Below are positions 10,301 to 16,874 of a stretch of DNA of 16,874 nucleotides, piece after piece. Made by a program: the position numbers and the translations under genes. The stretch lies in contig CALSCO010002542.1 in the NCBI GenBank assembly GCA_943704415.1, positions 1 to 16,874 on the forward strand, in the 5' to 3' direction. Source of the stretch: Parvularia atlantis (taxonomy: Eukaryota > Opisthokonta > Rotosphaerida). Numbering within the stretch: the stretch's first letter is position 1; the number at the start of each line of letters is the position of its first letter. The notes beneath the pieces are model-generated. The model made no database searches. It saw nothing but the letters and a program-made list of their open reading frames with translations, and was not told the origin of the DNA.

Positions 10301-13300
10301 GGCGCACGGCTGGGTGTGCACGGCGATCTCGGCGTTGAGCGGCGTCGTCACCATGCGCACGGCCCCGCCAAACACCTGGAAGCGCCACAGCGCCGCGGCC
10401 GAAGCCAAGGGCACGAGCACCGGCAGGCTCGCGGCCGTAGTCCACGACCGGCTGTGCCCCGTCGCCGGCGCCTCGTTGGTCACGAACAGTCGCGGCGTGT
10501 CGAGGTGCATGAGCGGCACGGGCGCGACTGCAGCGCGACCGGCCGCGTGCGCCAGGACGCAGATGTCGCTGAAGCCGAGCGGACGCCAGTCGCCGGCCGC
10601 GTCTGCCTGTGTCGCGCGGTGCATGTGCTGCTGCGGTACGATCACGTGCGCCGAGCCGAGCTCCAGCTGGACGCGCGTTCGCGTCCACACGCTCATCTGT
10701 GCCGTCCCGCGGTTGACACGCGAGCGACGCCAGAGCGCACTGCGCAGCACGCACCCACGAGCGAGCGGGCGGCGTTGCACTCGTCCGCGCACCAGTCACC
10801 TGTGTTGTGCTGGCGTACGCCGTCGTCAGAACACCCGGAACAGACGGCGCACGCCACGCACGCAGACAGACGCGACTCGCGCTCGCCCAGTTCAGACGCC
10901 GTCGGTGTCGATGCCGCTGCAGCCGTGCCCGGGCCACGCTCGCCCTGCGACGTGTGCACGATGAGCGTCGAGAGCCGCTGCACGGGCGGCGCAGCGCACA
11001 CCAGCGCGTCAAACCACTGCAGAAAGAACGGGTCAACAACGGCCTCGAAGGGCGCGACGGTGGCGAGCACGACGGGTAGGAGCACGGTCTTGGACGGGAA
11101 CAGCTGCACCTGCTCCTTGTCCTTCTGCACGAGCACTTGCACGGCGTGCTTGGACGCGGCAAAGTGCGGCTGCGCGGTCGTGAGCGGAACGCACGGCGAC
11201 ATCATGCGCGGGCACACCAGCGGCGACGGCGACAGCGCAGGCGCGCGCAGCACCAACAGCTCGTCCGTCTCGGCGCACGTCGCGCACGCACACGTCGCCA
11301 GCCGCCTGAACCCGTGCAGGCTCAGCTCGAGCACACCAAACTGCAGCTGGGGCCCTCTGCGCATGAGTACGCACTGCGCCAGCGCCACTCGGGGCCGGCG
11401 CACCACCACGCCGCGAGTCGTCGCCGTCGACACAAAGCTGCCGGCAAAGTTGCGCAGGTCCGCCTGCGAGCGCGGCTTGAGCAACGCTGTGGGCGCGCAA
11501 ACGGAGCAGCGACGCGCCTTCAGGTGCAGCTGCGGCAAGTCGTTCGCGAGCGCATCGCCCACCAGGCGGCGCAGCTCGCGCATGTCCGTCATGTGCACGA
11601 TGCCAGCAGGGGCCTCGTCATGCCACGCCGCGCCCAAAGCCGTCTGCTGCACCGTGCGATCGGGGAGCCACATACCAAGCACAAAGCTGCGCGGCCGCCG
11701 GGCTCAGCGCCGCGCGTGCCGACCGGTGCCGCCGGCAGGACACCTGAACAGGAGCCACTGCGGCCGCGTGAAGTTGAACACGACCTCGGGCACACGGAAG
11801 TCGACGCGTGTGAGCGGCAAGCTGTCGTGCCAGACGTCACCGCCTACCGCACGCGCGGCTCAGGCCTCACGTGCGCGCTTGCATCGCGACGCGCACCGAT
11901 CTTGCGCGCCATGGCGTCGTGCAGGAGCATGTGCACGTGGAACGCGTCCGTGAGCGCGTGCCGTCTGTAGACCTCGCCCGCCAGGCACGAGCGCGTCTCG
12001 CCCCATGTGCTCAGCGACGCCTGCACGTCCAGCACCTGGATCGTGAAATGGTTGAACAGCCGCCCGGTCCAGTGCGGCGCCGCGCCCGGTTTTGCCGCCG
12101 TGGCCGTGGGCAGTGCTGTCGTGTCGTCCTGTCTCGGTTGTCCGAGCGCGTTAGTGTGAGCGGCGCAGCGCTTCAAATGGCTCACCGCGAGCTCGGGCGA
12201 GAGCGGCGCGTGCGGTGGCGCGCACGACACGATTGTGGCCGAGCGCACGTCCACCACGACGACGGGCATCGAGTCGCTGTTGCACGCGTGAGTACGCGAG
12301 AACAGGCGCAACAACAGGCGCAACAACAGCGCACCTGTGCGTGTCGTCTGCACCGCGCGCCACCCCGGCCTCGTACGCCTCGGACGGCGGGAAGACGACT
12401 GAGACGCCGCGCACGCCTTCAGCATGCTCCCGGGCAGCGAGCAAGGCCGCACCGCGCGCCGCGTTGAACACGACCGTGGCAGACGTGCGCGGGAAGAGGA
12501 TCTTGCGCGACATCAGCAGCGCCGCAAGGCTCTGCTCGTCCTGCAGCCATGGCGCGGTCACACATCGACCGAGCGAGCATGAGCAACGCGCGAGACGCGC
12601 CCTCAGCTCAAGGGTCTTGTCGCGGCGGTTGTTGAGCACCAGTCCGCGGTAGAACGCAAAGTGCTCGCCGATGAACAGGTGCATCAGCTCGAAGACGCCG
12701 TACTCAAGGTGGAACGTGAACGCGCCTGCGACTCCGTGTCACGCACGTACCGCACACCCCGTGCTGCCTGCGCGTACCTACGCTAGTGGTAATGTCCTTG
12801 GCGGTGCGATCAGACGGCACCGAGACGTGCTCAGACGCTGGCTCTGGCGCGATGACGTCGTCCTCATCCTCGACGATGTCCATCTTGAGCGCGAGCTCGC
12901 GCTCATTGACTGCGCGCGATGCGTCAGCGCCCGCGGTGGGGCCAGGCAGCGTGGCGCCACGTACACGACTTGATCGACAGATAGTCGGACGGCATGGCCA
13001 AGCGCGCGTCGCCCGCGCCTTCGGTTGCGGCCTTGAAGTAGTCGCCGCACAGCCGGGCGGCGTCGGGCGATGTTCGGTCGTCGCTGTTGGCAGTCACGTA
13101 AAAACGGACAACACGCGCACCGGTCGCAGACGCACCGGTTGCTGAGCACACTACGCCACGGCGACGCCGTCGGCTGCCGGGCGATGAACGACGCCGAGAT
13201 GCGTTGGTGCTGCACGAGCGACTGCGCCGTCGGCTGCGCGCAAGGCTCAGCGCAAGGCTCAGCGCGGGCTCTGCGTGTGCAACGCAGCGACCGGGCGCAC

Positions 13301-14986
13301 CTGGTGGTAGCCCAGCGAGACGGCCGCGACGACGAGACTGGTCAGACGCTGCCCTCGCCCTGCGCGGCCCGAGCGGGTCGGCTGAGCGGATTACGGCGCG
13401 CATACGCAGGGGCACGCACGCCCGCGACTCCAGTGCACGGCGATCACGTCCGTGAGTTCGAGCCGCAGCGCTGGCACCGACCCCGCCTTGCGCGTCTTGA
13501 GGTGCGCGGCGTCTGCGCGCGTGTCAGCGGCGCGCGTGCGCACCAGTGTGCGCGGTGCACCTGCCGGCCGGGTTTGCATCGACAGCACGACCGATGCACG
13601 CTCGACATGCACGCCGAGCCAGACGCTCGTGCTGCGCGGCTGCGCCTCGTCGGCCGCTTCGTCGCTCGCGCTGACGGGCGTTTCGGCTGTTTCGCTCGCC
13701 CCGGCAATGAGACTGTACGTCCAGGCGAGCCAGCCTGTTCGCGGGCGCATCAGAACGGCCCCGCACAGCCATCGCGCGGCGCACTGTCGGCGGCGGCCGG
13801 CTTTGCCAGTGCGTCATCCGCCGCGGGCGCTTCACTGCCGGTGCCGTCTGCACACGGCCACGTGCAGCGTCACCGGAGCCGGTCGGCGTCGCTCGCAAAC
13901 ACACGTGTGCGCACCTGCTCCTGCCGGGCCGCTTAGGCGCTGCACGATTGCAAAGAGTAGGCTGTGCTGCTGGTCCGTCACAAAGAGCGGCAGCTCAGTC
14001 ACGTAAAAGTTGACCTGCGTGCGCACGGGCGCGTCAGTCGTGCGCACAGTCGTCCAGCGCAAGCGAGCGCGCGCCTGATACTGCGCGTCGCCGTTGGGCG
14101 GCGGCTCGCCGAAGAGGCGCACGCGGGCGACGAACGATAGCCGGTAAAGCAGCGGGTCTGGCGCCGGCGTGCACGCTCGAGCCGGGCACCGCGCGCGGGC
14201 AGCGAGAGCGTGTGCGTGTGCGCACCCTGGTACACGCTGACCTTGCCCTCGGCGTCCTTGTCGTCCAAGCACACGGTCAGCTCAGCGACCTGGAGCAGCT
14301 TATGCAGCAGCTTGCCGCGGCCGAGGTAGTCCTGCCGCGCGGGCGCCGGTGGGCACGAGCGCGCGGCGGGTGGGAGCAAGCGGCCGGCGCACGGTGTACT
14401 CGCGCCGCCACTCGCGGTTGGCGCTGCTGAGGGTGATCGAGCGGCACGAGACGGACAGGACGGCGGCGCTGTCGACGTACTTGACGACGAGGTTCTGGAC
14501 CACGACGGCGACGTTGTTGACGATGCGCGCCAGCAGGCCGGCGCCGGCCTCGTCCACGTCTGGCAGCGGCTGCGGGGGCGGCCCGGCCTGCTCGGATGCG
14601 CTGCGGCGCGCGGGCGATGCGGCCGATGCGGCCGATGCGGATGCTGACGTGCGCGGCCCGACAACGATCTCGAGCGTGGTCAGCGTCAGGCGCACGGGCT
14701 CGCGCGTGAGGGCCATCCACGGCACGTTGACACGCAGCTCGTGCACGCGCCCGCTCACGAGGCGCACGGGTAGGCCGGGCAGGTCGCGCTCGATCGCTGC
14801 GGCCGCCGCGCATCGTGAGCGCACGATGCGGCCGCTACCTCCCCCCTCCGCACCGTCCATGCGCAGGTCCAGGTTGCGCAAGATCACGTCGCCACCCCAC
14901 AGCGACAGGCGCAGGTCGCCCGGCTGGAAGTCGCGCAGGTAGCGCGCACCGTACGCGCCCAGCAGCGAGCTCAGGAGCGTCTCCAT
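1386..14986 (-). CDS. VPS13B: VPS13-family bridge-like lipid-transfer protein, VPS13B (COH1) type, 42 exons
   Basis: Spliced length is 11,397 nt, 3,798 aa, close to animal VPS13B (about 4,000 aa) and longer than yeast Vps13 (about 3,100). VPS13 proteins are rod-shaped, hydrophobic-grooved channels that move phospholipids between membranes at contact sites; the B type is Golgi/endosome-associated in animals. The N-terminus METLLSSLL..YLRDFQPGDLRLSLWGGDVILRNLDL is a chorein_N domain (WGGDV at residues 30-34). LLHKLLQVAELTVCLDDKDA and VYQDPLLYRLSF resemble the VPS13B version of the next segment. The C-terminus has GLRDFVSLP, SALSRNLDQLSFDRGY, LLGSNVLSGLVGIVQQPLQG and VSGVGRGVLGALTKPVSGVLQLVS, which follow VPS13B (RNLDRLSLDEEHY, GVGKGIMGVFTKPIGG) better than VPS13A/C. 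The final ~120 residues look like the terminal PH-like domain. An acidic linker (MDIVEDEDD) lies in exon 10. An in-frame upstream ATG at 15031 could add 15 residues. Family assignment is firm; the B subtype is inferred from motifs. Confidence 0.88.
1800..2320 (-). other. VPS13 C-terminal helical region (ATG2_C/DH-like)
   Basis: Within the terminal exon the reading frame shows GSLQVVGNPTGFFRYVAKGLRDFVSLP, a Gly-rich GAFVLGLGQGTGSLVQHLSHGMLNSVSGLCSALSRN stretch and the GVGRGVLGALTKPVSGVLQ motif. These amphipathic helices are the family's lipid-droplet/mitochondria/Golgi-targeting C-terminal region. The order and spacing follow VPS13B. The segment is intron-free. Confidence 0.85.
7596..7640 (-). 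other. Probable GC-AG intron (45 nt) in the VPS13B-type gene
   Basis: The exon ends in CTCAG and the intron starts GCATGT, a GC-donor match. It has a CTGAC branch motif and ends GCGCGCAG. Removing it joins HMLS to FVTTLTTTADG in phase. Reading through meets a TGA stop (frame ending LPRAF). I found no GT donor in the right phase, because the nearby GTG is phase 0 and the acceptor needs phase 2. Confidence 0.65.
12301..12334. repeat. 12-nt tandem repeat inside VPS13B-type intron (12277-12334)
   Basis: Two perfect copies of aacaggcgcaac (12301-12312, 12313-12324) are followed by a partial third that runs into the splice donor of the host intron on the minus strand. In transcript orientation they form a GTTGTTGCGCCT-type tract between the GTGCGC donor and the CTCAC branch motif. 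Confidence 0.85.
13238..13265. repeat. 12-nt tandem repeat duplicating an intron branch site
   Basis: Two perfect copies of gcgcaaggctca lie at 13238-13249 and 13250-13261, followed by gcgc. They sit in the 67-nt intron 13234-13300. In transcript orientation each copy carries CTGAG, so the branch-point-like motif is present twice just upstream of the GCGCGCAG acceptor. Confidence 0.85.
14600..14986 (-). other. Chorein N-terminal domain of the VPS13B-type protein
   Basis: The first ~130 residues carry the membrane-proximal chorein motif: an amphipathic start helix, then YLRDFQPGDLRLSLWGGDVI, LRNLDLRMDG, and after a linker LPVRLVSGRVHELRVNVPWMAL and PVRLTLTTLEIVV. These correspond to LKLGIWGGDVVLRNL, the LPLxVxxGxLGxLxLxIPW motif and the following strand in known VPS13/ATG2 proteins. 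This end is the one that docks on the lipid-donor membrane (ER in studied members). All lie in exon 1, before the first intron. Confidence 0.9.
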
Positions 14987-15098
14987 CGGGTTAGGTGCGA
15001 AGCAATGTGACACAAAGAGGGAGCAGCACACAGTCTAACGCGTCCGCGGGCCGAGCCGGGAGAGGCCGGCGGGGGGATGCGGCGTTGGCCCGGGCGGC
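14987..15098 (-). promoter_or_regulatory. 112-bp gap upstream of the VPS13B-type gene
   Basis: The gap lies between the stop of the small membrane-protein gene and the VPS13B-type ATG, both on the minus strand. It must hold the 3' end of one gene and the promoter and leader of the other. It contains an in-frame upstream ATG (15031-15029) that extends the VPS13B frame by 15 residues without a stop. METLL at 14986 is preferred because family members begin almost exactly there. No TATA box is seen. Confidence 0.45.
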
Positions 15099-15559
15099 TC
15101 ACGTCGCAATGGCCTCAAGCAGGCAGAAGAAGATCCAGACAGGGATCCAGCAGCCGCACGTGATGATGGTCAGGATGAGGTGCAGCCCGTGGTTGGTGTG
15201 CACGCGCGCGGGCTGCACGACGATGACCTCCTGGTTGGGCCCCTGGCGGAACGCGGCGCGCGATGACGACGAGCAGGCAGCAGGCGAACGGCGCGGTCGT
15301 TCGGCGGTCAGCCACGCCCGATCGGCGACCCGCCCGCGGCGCGCACCGTCTGGTACGTGACTCCGTTCGAGTACATGGGCGAGGCGGCGTACAGCGGCGT
15401 CGTCGACGTCACATAGACCGGCTGTGCCTGGCGCGTGCAAGCGCGGCCGTGTCGCGGTGTCAGCGGGCCGACCGCGTCTGGTGCCGTGTGCGTGCCGCGT
15501 GCCGCACGCACCTGGTAGTACTGCACGGGTGCGGACGAGTACGGCGGCGGCGCGGACAT
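15099..15559 (-). CDS. Small Pro/Tyr-rich protein with hydrophobic C-terminus, 3 exons
   Basis: Model: complement of 15099-15242, 15347-15427, 15512-15559, giving 90 aa; start ATG at 15559, stop TGA. Residues 1-45 are low-complexity and rich in Pro, Tyr, Ser and Thr (starts MSAPPPYSSAPVQYYQ). Residues 58-90 read HTNHGLHLILTIITCGCWIP then VWIFFCLLEAIAT, a hydrophobic hairpin or single span broken by CGCWIP. The NHGLHLxLTxxTxGxWxPVW pattern resembles short membrane proteins annotated as superinfection-immunity-like in bacteria (PF14373), but I do not claim orthology and know no function. Intron 1 (15428-15511, 84 nt, GTGCGT...CCAG, CTGAC branch motif) is in frame and stop-free. Intron 2 (15243-15346, 104 nt, GTGCGC...CCAG, CTGAC) changes frame and is required. 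The gene is divergent from the hydrolase. Confidence 0.75.
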
Positions 15560-15615
15560 GGCGGCGGGGGCGGCGGCGAGGCGGCGACTTAACGAAAGTT
15601 CCCCGGCACGTGACC
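15560..15615. promoter_or_regulatory. 56-bp divergent promoter with GTCACGTG (E-box/Cbf1-like)
   Basis: The two start codons are separated by 56 bp. The minus-side half is a GGCGG-repeat tract (15560-15587). The plus-side half contains CACGTGAC at 15607-15614, whose reverse complement GTCACGTG fits the RTCACRTG consensus bound by bHLH factors such as yeast Cbf1. It ends one base before the hydrolase ATG. Function is inferred only from the motif. Confidence 0.5.
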
Positions 15616-16765
15616 ATGCGGCGCGAGAGGTGCGTGTCACGCTACCCGCCGCACTCGACCTCACGGCCGGCCGCGCGCGCCCGCGCCAGCTTCGTCGTGA
15701 GCGAGGAGGGCGGCGGCGCGACGCACCGGCTCGCTTACTACGTGTGGGACCCCGTGCCGGGCGACGGCGCCGCACCCGTCAAGAACGTCGTCTGCGTGCA
15801 CGGCCTGACCCGTACCGGCCGCGACTTTGACCGCCTCGCCGCCGCGCTCGCCGCGACCGGGCGCCTGCGCGTGTTCTGCCTGGACGTGGTTGGGCGCGGC
15901 GAGAGTGAGTACCTCGCGAGCGGCTCGAAGGAGGCCTACGGCTACCCGCTGTACGTCAAGGACTCGTTCGCGTTCGTCGCCCACCTCGGCCTGGACACGG
16001 TCGACTTCTGGGTCGGCACGTCGATGGGTGCGTGCGCGCGCACACCGGCACGCACACCGCAGCAGGCGCCCTAACGCGCCGTGCCCAACCCCCCCCCCCC
16101 CCCCCCCCCCCCCCCAGGCGGCCTGATCGCGATGTTCATGTGCGCGACCAAGCCCAAGAGCATCACTCACCTCGTCCTGAACGACATCGGCCTGTTTGTG
16201 CCCGCCGCAGGCCTCACGCGCCTGCTGGAGTATGTCGGTTCGGCGGGCCCGCCAACCGATGTGCGTGTCCCGAGGGGTGACGCGTGCATCGCAGGCAAGG
16301 ACCCGCGCTTCGATACGCTGGCCGACGCCGAGGCGTACTTCCGCCGCATCTTCCGCTCGTTTGGCGCGCTGCCGGACGACGCGTGGCAGCACTTTTGCAC
16401 GACGTCGACGTACCTCGACGCTGCAGGTGCGCGGGGTGCGCGAGGTGCGCGAGGCGCAGGAGAGGGACTTACGGCGTGTGCGCGCGCCAGAGCAAAAGTA
16501 CCGCCTGCGCTACGACCCGCGTATCGCCGGCGCGGTCACGGCGGCCGACGTCGACCTTGAGCCGCTCTTTGTCAAGGTCGAGAGCGACGTGCTGCTGCTG
16601 CGCGGCGCCGAGTCGGACATCCTGCGCCGGTGGGACGCGGAGCGCATGGCAGTGCTGCACCCGCGGCTGACCCTGGTCGAGTTTGCGGGGATGGGCCATG
16701 CGCCGTCGCTGATGGTCCCAGACCAGATCGAGGCCGTGCTGGCGTGGGTGACGGCGCGGCTGTGA
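15616..16765 (+). CDS. Alpha/beta-hydrolase fold protein, 5 exons
   Basis: Model: 15616-15629, 15690-16027, 16118-16237, 16295-16426, 16491-16765, giving 292 aa. The fold is complete: VVCVHGLTRTG (oxyanion HG at 42-43), DVVGRGES, nucleophile elbow GTSMGG with Ser116 formed across intron 2, a helical cap (about 140-205), GAESDIL with the probable acid Asp244, and GMGHAPSL with His271. The YRLRYDP stretch before strand 7 is seen in many bacterial-type alpha/beta hydrolases of this class. Substrate is unknown (esterase, lipase or thioesterase possible). Introns at 16028-16117 (90 nt, CTAAC branch, C27 tract) and 16427-16490 (64 nt, CTTAC branch) are certain. Those at 15630-15689 (60 nt) and 16238-16294 (57 nt, GTTCGG donor) are in frame and stop-free. 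They are inferred because they restore the compact start MRRESFVVSEE and the YVGKDPRFD join. Confidence 0.88.
16089..16115 (+). repeat. C27 homopolymer as the 3' tract of a hydrolase intron
   Basis: Twenty-seven consecutive C residues run from the end of the short spacer after the CTAAC branch motif (16071-16075) to the AG acceptor (16116-16117). In this position a tract of pyrimidines is normal, but one made only of C and this long is not. The length is likely to be unstable and hard to sequence, so the exact count is uncertain. Confidence 0.9.
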
Positions 16766-16874
16766 GCGATTTCTAGAATGATCTAGACGTTTCACTTCCT
16801 TTGCGGGAAGAACCACACTGCCGCGGAGCATCTGCGCGTGCGGCTGACGGCTGGACGAGAGCAGCCCCCCCCCC
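16766..16874 (+). other. 3' flank of the hydrolase gene, ending in C10
   Basis: The 109 bp after the hydrolase stop are more AT-rich at first (16770-16805) and contain two TCTAGA-type hexamers 4 bp apart (16773-16788), then return to high GC and finish with ten C at 16865-16874. The AT-rich part is a candidate polyadenylation region. No further gene is recognisable. Confidence 0.4.

Larger units (their letters stand above)
1386..14986 (-). other. Exon-intron model of the VPS13B-type gene (42 exons, 41 introns)
   Basis: Exons in transcript order (complement): 14393-14986, 14226-14331, 13915-14157, 13785-13847, 13561-13734, 13420-13512, 13301-13359, 13136-13233, 12965-13083, 12778-12909, 12335-12725, 11897-12276, 11744-11843, 10862-11686, 10755-10809, 9370-10696, 9234-9321, 9030-9183, 8776-8974, 8506-8719, 8313-8458, 8111-8259, 7928-8041, 7761-7876, 7641-7706, 7468-7595, 7139-7415, 7003-7091, 6677-6939, 6524-6623, 6399-6477, 6137-6349, 5610-6086, 5460-5569, 5093-5405, 4931-5015, 4577-4876, 4488-4539, 4257-4443, 4066-4205, 3865-4014, 1386-3814. 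Each junction keeps phase, and total coding length is divisible by three. 34 of 41 donors read GTGCG, though I used that motif in choosing, so it is partly circular. Least certain junctions: 13360-13419, 8042-8110, 8975-9029, 4540-4576, 10810-10861. Extra 3n introns inside the long exons cannot be excluded. Confidence 0.7.

Noticed and set aside
10100-11953. 617-codon open frame on the plus strand
   Set aside because: Its composition is Arg/Ser/Cys-rich without domains, and it lies antisense to real VPS13B-type exons. In GC-rich coding DNA the opposite frames stay open by chance.
12301-13265. CRISPR-like short repeats
   Set aside because: They are immediate 12-nt tandem duplications in introns, without spacers.
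1386-14986. Two or more separate genes instead of one
   Set aside because: Every exon joins the next in phase over 42 exons, no in-frame stop or good new start context interrupts it, and the chorein N-terminus and VPS13 C-terminus lie at opposite ends at the expected distance.
16773-16788. Paired TCTAGA hexamers as a terminator hairpin or attachment site
   Set aside because: Each hexamer is a 6-bp palindrome on its own. No extended stem, direct-repeat pair or mobile element accompanies them, and intrinsic hairpin terminators are not expected in this type of genome.

Overview
The window is nuclear DNA from a GC-rich, compact eukaryotic genome. The best fit is a basidiomycete-type fungus: all five protein genes are broken by very short introns (36-104 nt, mostly 45-65) with mainly GTGCG donors, CTNAC/CTGAG-like branch sites and CAG acceptors. 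The FIS1 tail sequence and the small intergenic gaps also fit a fungus. A GC-rich yeast such as Malassezia or a relative is possible, but I cannot name the genus. There is no sign of a prokaryote, virus, transposon, CRISPR array, rRNA or tRNA.

Layout from left to right. Bases 1-57 encode 19 residues of mitochondrial HSP60 and then lose all similarity. Next is a divergent pair sharing 94 bp: a DUF4442 hotdog-fold thioesterase-like gene (minus, 80-660, 3 exons, 155 aa) and FIS1, the tail-anchored mitochondrial and peroxisomal fission adaptor (plus, 755-1329, 3 exons, 151 aa). FIS1 converges with a giant minus-strand gene filling 1386-14986, an average of 80% of the window. I read this as a VPS13-family bridge-like lipid-transfer protein, closest to the VPS13B (COH1) type. 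By following reading phase from exon to exon I obtain 42 exons, 41 introns (mean 54 nt) and one continuous frame of 3,798 codons plus stop. Every exon joins in phase with no frameshift needed.

Upstream of it, a second divergent pair shares 56 bp: a 90-aa proline/tyrosine-rich protein with a hydrophobic C-terminus (minus, 15099-15559, 3 exons), and a complete alpha/beta hydrolase (plus, 15616-16765, 5 exons, 292 aa, catalytic Ser-Asp-His visible). One intron of the hydrolase has 27 consecutive C as its 3' tract, and the window ends in a further C10.

The genes do not form a pathway or operon. FIS1 and VPS13 proteins both act at organelle membranes, but that is coincidence of neighbourhood as far as the sequence shows. 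The points worth a second look are the intron-dense VPS13B-type gene with an intron-free 3' end, two probable GC-AG introns, stop-free introns of 3n length, two introns carrying 12-nt tandem repeats, and the abruptly cut HSP60 fragment.
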